Assembly: GCA_963575645.1 (NCBI GenBank)
Contig: OY754471.1
Location: 31,938,401-32,002,400 of the forward strand
Length of the DNA: 64,000 nucleotides
Source: Xanthostigma xanthostigma
Lineage: Eukaryota; Arthropoda; Insecta; Raphidioptera; Raphidiidae
Reading direction: 5' to 3'
Shown: piece by piece, positions 1-10,263 of the stretch
Layout: the number at the start of each line of letters is the position of its first letter
Position numbering within the stretch: position 1 is the stretch's first letter
Notes under the pieces: generated by a model
The model's database searches: none
What the model saw: only the letters and a program-made list of their open reading frames with translations
What the model was told of the DNA's origin: nothing
Translations under genes and position numbers: made by a program

Positions 1-201
1 ATATTTTCATCCGTCAAGACGTAGGTATACGGCAGGTTATGAATTACGAGGGAGAATAAATACAAAGTGAAACGGAACGGTAAAAATAACGTGAATTTAC
101 GACATTCTTAACGTTTTATATTAAGTGGGTAACGAAAATCAAAAGGTAAGCAATTAAATTTTTTTTATCATCTAAAACTTATTGATTTTTCTGTTTGCTA
201 G

Positions 202-388
202 TGGGAGGTCTACCAGACTGCCCTTGATTAGATGCAATGACAAAGTCACTATAAATGAGACAGATCTAAGAAATATTTTTTTCTTTAATGATAGAGAACA
301 GAAAGCAGGGTGGATTATCGATAAATACAATTCAGTGTTTGTTTTCGTACCATTGTACATGTTGGAATTATTTTCACCATACTATTGA
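202..388 (+). CDS. Possible terminal coding exon, unassigned
   Basis: A pyrimidine-rich tract ending in TTTGCTAG (AG at 200-201) looks like a 3' splice site. After it a frame stays open to the TGA at 386-388 and gives about 61 residues, beginning GRSTRLPLIRCNDKV and containing a charged stretch (NDREQKAGW). The first 30 residues read like protein rather than random translation. They weakly recall the strand preceding the GTPase domain of atlastin-like proteins, but this is from memory and is not enough for an assignment. The end (VFVFVPLYMLELFSPYY) may already be intron or decayed sequence. No matching upstream exon is visible because the window starts 200 bases earlier. A chance frame or a transposon fragment is equally possible. 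Confidence 0.2.
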
Positions 389-1131
389 ATCATTTGATAA
401 TACAAATTACGATTTTGTCAGTGTAATTGACAACTTGCAAATTTTATTTAAAAAGCGGTACTAGATGTGTGAAAGTACCTTAAAATTGATTTGTTGTTGC
501 ATCATTTTGCAAAGAAGATGTAAAAATGATATTATAAAATTACAGAAATCTTTAGAATCAAGATCGGCTTCAAATTGTACGTATTTTTTATTAAGACAGA
601 CGTCAACGGTTTTTATGACCTTGCATTTTCATAAAGTGATTTTTTGGGCGATATTTACCCATTGTTTTTTTTTCACAATATTATCAGATATTATATTTTG
701 TTGTCTGTTGACAGTTTGATGGCACATTTGTAAATTTTATACGCTTAGAGGGTCCTATAGTGTCATTTTGTATCAACTTTTTGCATAATATATAAACAAA
801 ATTATTTAATTTAACATCGTCTAAACAGCATATCAATTGTGTAAATTAGAAATGGTTATCGGATGTACGCTAATTTTTTTAGATAGGTTTGTTTAGTTGG
901 TTCATCTTTGTGACAACTTAGGTACTTTTTGTAGGATAGCTATATTATTCCTTAATAGGGAAGCGTACGGTTTCGTTATGTGTTACTTTTTTGTAAGTTA
1001 AAAAAACAAAAATAAAATGCAAATAAATTTTAATTTGTTCTTTTAGTTCTTCTCATAATTCAGAATGCTAATAAAATAAAATTAGCTAAAAACGATCAAA
1101 CTTTTTAGTCGCCATAGTGTCCAAAATTATC

Positions 1132-1148
1132 CCGTGGAGACTCCACGG
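1132..1148. repeat. Perfect short hairpin
   Basis: CCGTGGAG, one A, then CTCCACGG: an 8-bp perfect stem, unusually GC-rich for its AT-rich surroundings. No U tract or gene follows, so it is not a bacterial-type terminator. It may be the terminal hairpin of a decayed Helitron-like element. Confidence 0.5.
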
Positions 1149-3279
1149 CAGGCTACTTGACTAAAACAGTCAACGTGTGCAGAGAATACTTAGTCGAAAT
1201 TTAAGAAAAAGTTATTGGTGCGGTTACTGTCATAAAAGGGCCAAGCTCGGTACTGAGATTGAAGAGGGTTCCAAATTTTAACTTTGCAAGTTTTCACTCA
1301 CGAGTCATTTTTTTATAATATAAAACATGGAAACTGTTTGGTACCGAACTTCACCCTTTTTTTTCACATTATTATGTTTTTAGTGGATTTTTTCCTTTCT
1401 CGTGTGCTTCAGTAAATATTTATAATTACTACTTCACTTGTTTTCTGTTCGTGCATTCCTATTCGGCAGATTATAATAATTCATTCCGCTTTATCGTTAA
1501 ATTATTCGAAAAGTGAAATCATGTTTTGTACAATACACTAGTATGGTGGGTACAGTCTTTAACAGAACTAGTACCGACTACCGATAGATAAATGAAGATA
1601 ATTATACTTATATCTTAATTCTGTGAGGCAAATTAATTATCAGATACGGTTTTTTGAATTACACTTTTTTGATAATAATTTTCTGTTATAATATATGAGT
1701 ATCTCCTTTGACTATATAGAACTGGACAGCTAGTTGCACCTCCTTTTTGCAAAGTATTAATGTAAAACGATCATCGGCAACGTCTTTCAACTTTTTTGGT
1801 ACATTGGGCGTCACCCAAAGTTCCAAAGAAGCGGGAGGTTATAAAGTTGCGTAGTCCGTTTTTTCTGTGTGAGATAACACATCTGGTTATTTTGGATACT
1901 TTTTTATTGGAATTGCTGGCGTTTTTTTGAAAATCAGATTTACTTTGAAATTTATGTGGATTGTAAGTTAATTTTGTGATTTTAAAAATTGCATCTATTA
2001 AAAATGAAAATCCAGATAAAAACCGACTATAATTATACCAATCGCTGTTTTCGTGTCGTTCCCACAGCAACGTCATATTTAAACGTTTTAGTTCTTAGTT
2101 TGGCTGCAACTGGAACATCGTGTCGCTAGAAGTCTTGACAATAAGTGTGAAGTTAGCGTTGCTGGTCCATTTATAAATGGTAAAAGGGTATTTCTAATAA
2201 CTCATTTTATAATAAAAATCGGCAAATGTACTATTATCAGATATTTATTTATTTAATTCAACAACAGGGTTTAAACCCCAATTTACATTTTACGTAACAA
2301 GTAAACAAAAAAAAAACAAAATGTATTCTAACCAATACAAACCAACAGACGACAATGTTTTATTACCGATATTTGGCCATTAGTCACCGGATAGTAAATT
2401 AAAGTATGATTTTTTAAACGTTGTTTTAGTCATTTTAAAAATGTCTAATTTTGAAGACAAGCTGTTATATAACATTAACATACCTCATAAAAAGTATCTA
2501 AAATACAAGTTACAAAATACTTTGAAGTAACAGATGCAAGATACTTTTAGAAATTGTATAATATGAAATACTAGACACACATTACGTATTTCCTAAATAC
2601 TTTTTTTAAATAAAATACTTTTTGAAAACATATTTTGATTATTCTTAGGTAAAATTTAAGGTTTATTTAGCTTATTATATACATTTTTAATTCAACTTTT
2701 CGGCCTTCTTTCGGCGATCGTGTTCAAGAATGAAAATTCTTTAAAAACCGCGACAAATAGCCAAAAAAAGTATAGTTATGGGATTAAATATAATGAACAT
2801 CAAAAAACACTTCGAGATCTTTAGCTCTCTTAAACAACAAATAATTATATTAAACACCAATAAAATTAAACATGTACCAAACAAAGAAAGTCTAATTTTT
2901 CAATTCATTCTTAGCTCTTTTAGTAGCGAGACGTATAATTTTGGTTATCATTTCAAATTAATTAAATTAAAATGGGGTTTTAATTTTGGTGATCATTTAC
3001 TATTTACACAATAAAATATGGCAAGGCAGGTAAAACTAACTAGACCAGGATGTAGTAATGTAAAAAAATGCATAGGGAAATAGTAAAAGTATGTTAGCAA
3101 ATTGTTAGTAGAAGGTTTGTTCCAAAATATGTATTGAAGGAGATTTATGTGGTTGAGGAACAATTGAAAAATAAGCTTTATCAGAGTATCGCTTGTAGCC
3201 AACGTTTCGAAAAATATTTTTTTCATCTGGGCCTATATGAACATGTATAGTAGGTAGGTATAGTATAATACCCGTAGAT

Positions 3280-3362
3280 TAAAAAAGTATTTCAGATACA
3301 AGATGAAAATACGTATTTTGTATCTGTATTTTAAATACTTGTATCTAAGATGTCACATCTCT
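3280..3362. repeat. hAT-like terminal fragment
   Basis: The segment carries imperfect inverted copies of AAATACTTGTATCT and AGATACAAGAT and ends in GATGTCACATCTCT. This resembles the subterminal repeats and end (AGAGATGTGACATC on the minus strand) of a hAT-type element seen in insects. The partner end is not identified. The similar AAGTATCT strings near 2490-2600 may belong to the same broken element. Confidence 0.3.
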
Positions 3363-3377
3363 AACTATTATATAGGT

Positions 3378-3585
3378 GTCTCAGATTGATCGCCTACTGA
3401 CACAATATGGAGAATAGAATATGATTTTTGATCCGATGCACCTACCGTATTATTATCATCATCCCTCTCAGCGTATTTGTGATAACTGATTACTGGATAT
3501 CGGATCAAAAAATATCTATGAATTTTCCTGTTCAGAATTTTTTCTCTCTATTCGTTGTTTTGTCCGTAGGCGATCGATCTGAGAC
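3378..3585. mobile_element. MITE with 3-bp target duplication
   Basis: Terminal inverted repeats read GTCTCAGATTGATCGCCTAC at the left and the complementary GTAGGCGATCGATCTGAGAC at the right, with one mismatch. Both ends are flanked by GGT (3375-3377 and 3586-3588), giving a 3-bp target duplication. The element is about 208 bp and has no coding capacity. The TSD length fits PIF/Harbinger-type or similar elements; the family is not determined. Confidence 0.65.
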
Positions 3586-3727
3586 GGTGTAGCATTTTTA
3601 CTACAAATTGGTGTTGTAATCTTGGCGCACGGTAGTGCTCAAAGTCGAAGTCTCGGAGCAAGACAAGCTGCACAGCGAGTTGAGCGTCCATTGCTCGAAC
3701 CAATATAAGACCTATTTACCACTTTCA

Positions 3728-4607
3728 TGCTGGGTTGCAGCAAGCTTTGTCAAAAAAATAATTTGACAATTATCTGATTGTGATCATATAGAGTTACAGT
3801 TCAAGGCCACATAGGTAGTAGGTTCGCTAGGCGGTAAGTGGTAAGATTGGCGCCTGTATTAGTATCCTAGTGAACAAGCAAATGCAAAGGCACTGGAGTG
3901 GCCCCACCACGCGCTAGGCGCCAAGCTAAGCGCCACAATAGGCGCCTAGCGTGTATCGTAGCGAACCGACGTGTTGGTTAATTTTAACGTGCCACCAAGT
4001 GTTTTATTCCAAAATGGAGACTCTTTTTATTGCGGCAGTCTTTAAAAGGGAGCCACTGTGGAATCCATCAATGTTATGACAAGTCGTTCTTCAGGTGATA
4101 TGTAGCATCTATAATGTGTATCCATTTTTTGTATCTGCTTTTCTATTTTACTTAATAACAAGTCAAATGTTTCTTGCTTCATACGTATATAAGAGAAGAA
4201 CTTTTCGTTGAATTTACGCAATCGTTTAAATAGTATATTAAATTTCTCTTGAGAAGCTCTCGAAATGTTGATGTCATGTACCCAACACGATCGAGAATGC
4301 TGTACTTTAAATTTTAAATTTGAATTCTCTACAAGAAGTAGTTTCCTTGTTAATTTTGAAAGAGCCGTCACAACGTATTCACTGCTATACAAGGAAGTAG
4401 CAAATGAATTAGTAGCAAATCAAGCAGCGTCAGTGTGGCCCCTTGTTATCTTACCACCCAGCGTAGCACCTAGACTAGCACCAAGCGAACCACTTCAGTG
4501 TGGCCTTAGCCGTTCTTATATATGCTGCAGTAGTCTAATGTTGTTGTCAAACTTTCTGTTACTACAGTTAGATCAGATTGTTTGACAATGGTTTCTGTAA
4601 CCCAGCA
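3728..4607. mobile_element. PIF/Harbinger-like element, deleted
   Basis: The ends are TGCTGGGTTGCAG and its inverted partner CTGTAACCCAGCA, with weaker inverted similarity running about 60 bp inward (around TTTGTCAAA and CAATCTGAT). TCA flanks both sides (3725-3727 and 4608-4610), a 3-bp duplication as expected for PIF/Harbinger. It contains a HARBI1-like transposase fragment on the minus strand (4042-4392) and GC-richer imperfect palindromes (TAGGCGCC, AAGCTAAGCGCC) near the left TIR. At 880 bp it is far shorter than an autonomous Harbinger element, so it is an internally deleted, non-autonomous copy. Confidence 0.7.
4042..4392 (-). pseudogene. HARBI1-like transposase, N-terminal fragment
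   Basis: A 116-codon frame on the minus strand. Residues about 36 to 106 carry the signature preceding the DDE domain of Harbinger nucleases: a WVHDIN block, an FNILFKRLRKFNEKFFSYIRM block and a SPEERLVITL block, in the order and spacing usual for HARBI1-type proteins. The catalytic DDE portion that should follow is absent: the frame ends about 10 residues after SPEERL (DSTVAPF). The protein is therefore inactive. It lies inside an element with matching inverted ends and a 3-bp TSD, which supports the family call. The N-terminal 30 residues are less typical, and the true start cannot be set. Confidence 0.7.
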
Positions 4608-4610
4608 TCA

Positions 4611-5467
4611 AAACTTCACTTCCTGTTAAATTAAAATAGTATAATATTATGCTTTTAAGGTCGGTTTCATCAAGGTACTGCAATAAATTCAAATTTTCAA
4701 AGAATGTGCCTAATATAATCGCATATTTTGGTACTCCCTGTCTGGGTCATCAAAGCCTATAAGGGTACTTAAATGAAACCTCTACTTTACCTATCTGATA
4801 CACTAATCTAGGAGGGGTCTATAAATTTGTACGTGGCGCCTAATAACTTTGAAAAAAGTATCGAACCATAAACGTCTCTTCTACCAGAACCTTGCTAAGC
4901 CTCAAGAGGTAACACTACTAAATTTATTTCCACTTCTGTTCCATATCTCATCTTTCGAGTGGGACTGGAATGGGAACTTGGCACCGTTTTAGATTTCAAT
5001 TATTTTTCGACGACCGAATAAACTGGTAGAAGAGAATTTGGCTTATGTTTAATGTTCCGTGCAATCACTTCGATATCCGTCCGTTCGCCTGTCTCACAAT
5101 TTTATCTGAAACTCTTTGTCGTAAAAATTTGGAATTTGGTTTCGAGATAGAGTGTGGTGACCAAAATACAGACTTGAAGTGGGTATAAATAGTTGAATTT
5201 AGATTTTAGGGGTTAATTTCAGGTAAATTGAGTGTCAAATGAAAGTTTTTGATCTTGAAAGTTCTAAAAAATTCTTGCATCATATCATTTGGAGGGAAGG
5301 GGTTCACGATTTTCTTATTTTCTATTATCCAGGAGGGGGAGCCCTGCAGCATATTACGTCTATCAAGCAATCTACAAATTCGAGCAAAGTCAGATCGGAC
5401 TGCTAATTTTTTTTTTTTTTTTTGATACCTATATATGGTCTATTGGTCGCTACATCTATATATTATA
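4611..5467. other. No gene seen
   Basis: AT-rich sequence without a convincing frame or a clear repeat boundary. A homopolymer T run lies at 5408-5422. Confidence 0.5.
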
Positions 5468-5815
5468 CTAACGGTCCCGTCCCGGTTTCACCCGGATGCA
5501 AAAGAACGAATGGGAGGGAGGGACGAGTTATACGCACGTTCATCTTAGTTTACCGAGATGAATGCTGTGTCCAAATTTCATGATGATCGAAGTTACCGTT
5601 CAAAAGTTTTTGTTGGACGGACAAATTTTGAGTTATTTTTGCAACATTTTTCATTGATGCTCCACTCCTATTGGTCATGTATATTATATAGCCTATAGCC
5701 TTTCTCGATAAATGGGCTATCTAACAAAAAAAAATAATTCGAACCAGTAGCTAGCTCCTCAGATTAGCGCGTTAAACCAAACAAACAAACTCTTCAGCTT
5801 TATATATTAGTATAA
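5468..5815 (-). mobile_element. Helitron-like non-autonomous element (CTAG family 1)
   Basis: Copy of a repeat seen four times in the window (also 14087, 34778 and 61854). Read on the minus strand it starts near ATACTAATATATAAAGC and ends in GGGTGAAACCGGGACGG then TTAG, flanked by T. In the other copies the last four bases are CTAG. A 5' TC-type start, a 3' CTAG and a T flank are Helitron-like, but the copy at 14 kb shows an apparent target duplication, so the class stays open. There is no coding capacity. The body includes the conserved strings AGCCTATAGCC and AGATTAGCGCG. Confidence 0.6.
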
Positions 5816-6307
5816 ACTAAATACTAAATACTGATTCTTCACGAGATCTCCAAAACTGTATGCTTAATTGACTTGAAATTTAGCATAACTACTCCTTTCT
5901 CGAAGTAAACACCCACTAAGAACGGATTTTGCGCTAATCCTATCCAAAACGGATTTTTCTCGTACCATCACATAGTCTCTCTCTCTATGCAGCCTCATTC
6001 ACACCCACCCATGTAGCAACTCACTCTCATAGTATGTGTGATGGTAGGTGAAAAATCCGTTTTGGATAGGATGTGCATAAAACCGGTCTTAGTGGATATC
6101 TACGTCGAGAAAGGAGTAACTAAGCCAAACAATGGGAACGCATGCCACTGCACAGTACCTCATGGTTGATGCGGAAATCTTTGTAATTCACTGACCCATT
6201 TTGTAGGGATTATGAATAATAAAATACTTTAAACTCTCCTACCAAGTTTCAAGTCTTAAGTTTGATATTTTTATGTTACGTCCAGCGTAGCGGGCGGGTA
6301 GCAGCTA
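5816..6307 (+). mobile_element. Helitron-like element with internal palindrome
   Basis: Follows directly on the minus-strand copy to its left. The 3' end reads GCGGGCGGGTAGCAGCTAG with T following, again a Helitron-type end. Positions 5886-5973 and 6043-6121 form imperfect inverted arms (for example ATCCTATCCAAAACGGATTT and its partner). The motif block CCAAAACGGATTTTTC recurs at 7740, so this is a dispersed family. The left boundary is approximate. Confidence 0.5.
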
Positions 6308-6852
6308 GTCTTCTAATATAATTAATCAGCCATGTAAATACAAGATAGTTAATTATAATGATATTTGGTAAACGGTATCGTGTTTTTGAATATTTATGTA
6401 ACGCCGTCCACATTCAAACCGTATTAAGAGTTAGCAAGGTTCACGTTTAATATTCTAATCATGTATTCTACTTTAAAGATCGTTAACTAAATTCCATTCT
6501 TACTATTAGGTGAGAAAATTTTCTGTCAAAACTGAGTAAAGCCGTGGGTAAAGGTCAGTAATAAACGATATTCCTCGCGGTGGCTATTTGCTTTAACGCG
6601 AAACTTCAAGTCCAAGCGACAACTAAATACAAGTCTAGTTGTATTACAAGGTAATATAAAATTATCATTTATGTCGGTATTGTATTATTTCATAAAAAGT
6701 AAACAACGAAGCGTAAAATATAATGCCAGTGAAAGTGGAAATCATTGACTTGTTTCCGTATTTTTAACAGTTTTGTACAAATTGTGCAATCTGTTATATT
6801 TTCGGTGAAAAAAATCTCAAAATAAAACAAATTTCTGCAAAATAGTCTAAAC
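6308..6852. other. No gene seen
   Basis: AT-rich sequence. No convincing frame, splice-bounded exon or repeat end was recognised. Confidence 0.5.
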
Positions 6853-7163
6853 CAGGGGTCGGCAACTGCGGCTCGCGAGCCGCATGAGGCTCTTTTGATA
6901 AAGTTGCGACTCTCCAGTTCCATACGCAGAAAATAATTATTTTATTATATAAACCCTTAAAAGTCGTCCAATCGATCCATGATTGAGTACTATGTCTATC
7001 TCTCAGCCATTTCCACCCGCACCGCCCCCGTCGCGACGGATATATATATTATACCTATATAAGCAAATACTGAAACGAAAATGTTTTGTGGCTCTTTGAA
7101 AACTGGGAAATTTTGTAAATTGTAACTTTTGGCTCTTCCGTCTCAAAAGGTTGCCGACCCCTG
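6853..7163. mobile_element. hAT MITE with perfect 8-bp TSD
   Basis: Left end CAGGGGTCGGCAAC and right end GTTGCCGACCCCTG (with one extra G) are inverted repeats of a well-known hAT terminal type. Both sides are flanked by the identical 8-mer GTCTAAAC (6845-6852 and 7164-7171). The 311-bp element encodes nothing. A short TATATATA tract sits in the middle. A second, isolated end of the same family (GGGGTCGGCAACCAGCGGCT) lies at about 9369. Confidence 0.9.
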
Positions 7164-7171
7164 GTCTAAAC

Positions 7172-7600
7172 GAATTAGGAAAAGATGGGTAGCAAGAGAA
7201 TTTTGCGAAAAATTGTCGAGAATGGTTCCCTAACTGAAGTATGTTAAAATACGATATTTCTTACGGAATTTGTCATATTAATATCCCGCAGTTATGTTAA
7301 TTATATTATAACATTTACGAACAAAACACATTTCAATAGGTTGGTAGGTACACAAACAAGAACATAACCTTACTTTTATTCGGACTCGGACGTTGATTGA
7401 ACAAAACATACAGAATTAGTACTGTTCGTTTAGAAATGTACAGAACTAGTCTTGTACAATTAAAAACTAGTTCTGCTGATTTTATAACACTCAATTCTCA
7501 ATACTTGATTAAATGTAGATTTCGGGTTAGGGAAATATTCGTTGCCCAAAACTAGTTTTGCGCATTTATTTCGGACATTGCCCGAATTCGAGTATTTAAT
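7172..7600. other. No gene seen
   Basis: Contains loose direct repeats of ACTAGTTCTG and ACTAGTTTTG (7435-7560). No coding signal. Confidence 0.4.
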
Positions 7601-7898
7601 CTAGATACCATTCATTGACTCACTGACTGACTTATCACGAGACCTCCAAAACGTTACGCCCGATTGACTTGAAATTTGGCATAGTTACTCCTTTCTTTGC
7701 GTAGACATCCACTAAAAACGAATTTTATGCAAGCCCTATCCAAAACGGATTTTTCACCTACCATCAAATATACTATGGGTGTGAGTTGTTACGTCGGTCG
7801 ATTTGGATGATTGCGTAGATGGGAAGATGAATATAACATTTCTAGAGAAATAAATCATACAGTTTTACACCCGGGTGGAGTCGGGACGGGCCGCATGT
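7601..7898 (+). mobile_element. Helitron-like fragment
   Basis: Starts TCTAGATACCATTCATTGAC, shares the CCAAAACGGATTTTTCACC block with the element at 5816-6307, and ends in GGGTGGAGTCGGGACGGGCC, the same GC-rich tail as the CTAG family. The last bases are replaced by GCATG before the solo LTR insertion. Boundaries are approximate. Confidence 0.45.
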
Positions 7899-7907
7899 GT
7901 AACATAA

Positions 7908-8473
7908 TGTAACAAAACTGTTCTAGTTCGTGCTGGAAAATATTTATTTACCAGTGAAACCTTAACAAAACAAATAAACAAACAAAAGTATTTTTCTAAA
8001 AAGTATAACAGAAACAGAACAACAAATTATTCTAACTAATAAAATAAAAGAATAAGTAATAATGAATACAAAGTGACTATTTATGTACCTACACAAAATA
8101 TTTACAACACACAGTTCATTTATCTATTTATCTCAGCAGTCACCTCAGTATTGTTCACGGTACTAACTGTCAATTTATGTCACAACTATTTGTCGATTGT
8201 TAACTCGATGAAGCACAATGTATGACTGCCTCCTGTAAGCTATCGCCGTGGTTTATATATGCGCTGGATCGTTCTTTCTTTTCTTGCATTTATTGTTGTC
8301 TGGAATTTGGCAACAAAGCTCTTTTTACCTACGCATATTGTTAGAACAACAAGCCGATTGTTGTTGCCCCACATCAATCTATGTTCCACAACAATCTGTG
8401 TTTCATTGTTAGAATGATGAGCCGATTGCTGTCTCACGAAATCCCTTGTCGTCGCAACGGGGAGCGTGTAACA
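7908..8473 (+). mobile_element. Solo LTR with 4-bp TSD
   Basis: The 566-bp block begins TGTAACAAAACTG and ends GAGCGTGTAACA, the TG...CA form of a long terminal repeat, and is flanked on both sides by ATAA (7904-7907 and 8474-8477). No internal gag-pol follows, so it is a solo LTR from recombination between the two LTRs of an element. It aligns by eye with the LTR at 51105-51856 and with the fragments at 28160-28908. A 4-bp TSD is compatible with Ty3/gypsy or Bel/Pao; without an internal region I cannot choose. Orientation is by the shared A-rich block following the start, and is arbitrary. Confidence 0.8.
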
Positions 8474-8803
8474 ATAATATACACTGTGGTGTACATATTA
8501 TGTACTGTTGGATTTTTAAAAGAAGACCGGTCTATGGAATGTAGTCCTATGAACTTATTGCAGAAGAGCGCACATGTATTTTATATTAGTAAAAGGTACT
8601 GATCCTCGAACCGCTTCTATGCAATAAGGGAGTTCAGTCGATCAAACGTATAACAATTGTGTTATCGCGATAATTGTGCTATTGCTATAGCCGTACGACT
8701 ATACAGCGACACTTGCTAACAGTACAAAAAAATCATACACCAGACAGTACATAGGCGTGCGTCCACGGACTAAGTTGAAAGGTGTTGTCTGAATATCATC
8801 AAA

Positions 8804-8962
8804 ATGGAAAGTAAAAAGGGAAAAACAGTTAGAAGTGGCGCTAGGGAGGTCATAGCGAATGTAATTAAAATGTGCGAGTTAGAAGCTCAAAATAATGCCT
8901 TAAAATTTAAAGCTATACATTGTTTGCATGCCTTGCTATGCGCCGCCTATGAATTCCGATAA
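8804..8962 (+). pseudogene. Short ORF resembling a DDE transposase N-terminus
   Basis: ATG at 8804 opens a 52-codon frame ending at TAA 8960-8962. Residues 1-26 include KKGKTVRSGAREVIANVIKM, similar in style to the N-terminal helix-turn-helix lead-in (SGAREII...) of insect IS630/mariner-related DDE_3 proteins. The following residues lose this resemblance (CLHALLCAAYEFR), and no splice donor with a clear continuation is visible. It is most likely the decayed start of a domesticated-type or transposon-encoded transposase. It could also be a chance frame; the assignment is from memory of the family only. Confidence 0.3.
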
Positions 8963-9594
8963 TTTGGGAACACATCAGCGACTTCTTGCCCTTTCCCCAC
9001 CGGTCTTCTTTCGCCGATCGCACAGTATGTACTTGCACGCTACTGTTGTTACAAGTGTGTATAACTGTATACTGTATAAGGATAATATTCTTGGAAAACT
9101 TTTCATTGTCCGTGTCCCTACCCCTTTTTTGCCCGTAGATAGAGGACGTGCATCATATCGATGGCAAAGTCTTTCCAATAAAGTTTTAGTGCTGGAACAT
9201 CGCGCGCCATATGGGAAGTTTTAGAAAAGCCAGCGCCGTTCATATATTACAGAACTTTACCAAAACTTATAGCTCATGTACACCAGACATGACTAATCAT
9301 GTTACCTACCCTGGTATATTTGCGAGTGGAAGTCTCCCTCCCCATTTACTTTTGAATCTTATAAGTCCGGGGTCGGCAACCAGCGGCTCACATATGAATT
9401 TTTTGTAGGCTATACTAAAATTAGATGCAGTAGTGCGGTCATGTTGCATATCGGAAATCTGCATTTTCAGTTGAATGGCAAACACGGAAGAAAACTTTTG
9501 TTGGTTGAAAATTTACATACTGAATTTTCAACAATGTTTATGAATTTTCTTCCAAAAATGCAGCGAAGTACCAATGTTTTGAAATCATTTTAGT
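8963..9594. other. No gene seen, isolated hAT end inside
   Basis: A single hAT-type end (GGGGTCGGCAACCAGCGGCT, about 9369-9388) has no partner. No convincing coding frame. Confidence 0.4.
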
Positions 9595-9760
9595 ATTGAT
9601 TCAATAAATAAAATTATCGACCAATTTTTCAGACAAATAGGTATATTAACAAAAAATATATAAATTCAATACATTAACGTTAATGTAATGAATTTATGTA
9701 TTTTTTGTTAATATATTTGTCTGAAAAATTGGTAGATAATTATATTTTTTGAATAGTTCT
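9595..9760. repeat. Palindromic element (CCAATTTTTCAGAC family)
   Basis: Two arms of about 80 bp (from ATAAAATTATCGACCAATTT to the complementary AAATTGGTAGATAATTATAT) meet at a perfect centre, ACATTAACGTTAATGT. The core CGACCAATTTTTCAGAC recurs at 26160, 26310, 59624 and, inverted, near 59925. There is no coding capacity. Confidence 0.7.
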
Positions 9761-10263
9761 ATAATCAGACGTTATAATCAAAGATTTAAATTTTAGTATT
9801 GACATACATATGTATTTTTTAGAAACTATGCAGAACAATGAAACATTAAGGGAGTTCCCTCCATGTATCAAAATGATGGAGTTTACATGTTATAAATATT
9901 AACCAAAACTCGTCATTAAAATATTGTGAATAGTCGGAGCTTAGTTGCGGAGAAATTGGTATTTGCATTTATATGAACTCTTATGAGAAACGCCATTTGT
10001 CTTTTTCTTCTTATTGTTCCGTGGATTATACGAGTCGTATAAATCAGATTTTTGCAAAACTTTGTAAATGTTTTTTACTTCTGTTTTTTAGTGAAATTCA
10101 ATTTTTTTAAAGTTATATTTTTACTTATTCTACTTAAAAATTATCTAGACACGTAATCTAAATAGTTATATACCATATTTAATGTTTTTATATCATATAG
10201 TTATATACACGTCATATCCCAGCACCGACCAGACGCGAGTAGTCTTTGGACGACCGGTTGATG
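9761..10263. other. No gene seen
   Basis: AT-rich. No frame or repeat end recognised; this is the 3' flank of the LINE insertion. Confidence 0.4.

Larger units (their letters stand above)
1..3374. other. AT-rich stretch without a recognisable gene
   Basis: No reading frame here resembles a family I know, apart from the weak exon candidate listed at 202-388. A 101-codon minus-strand frame at 1771-2076 has ordinary amino acid composition but no motif. The block around 2480-2640 contains several variants of short AAGTATTT and AAATACAA strings, like subterminal repeats of a hAT-type element. The rest looks like unannotated decayed DNA. Confidence 0.5.
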
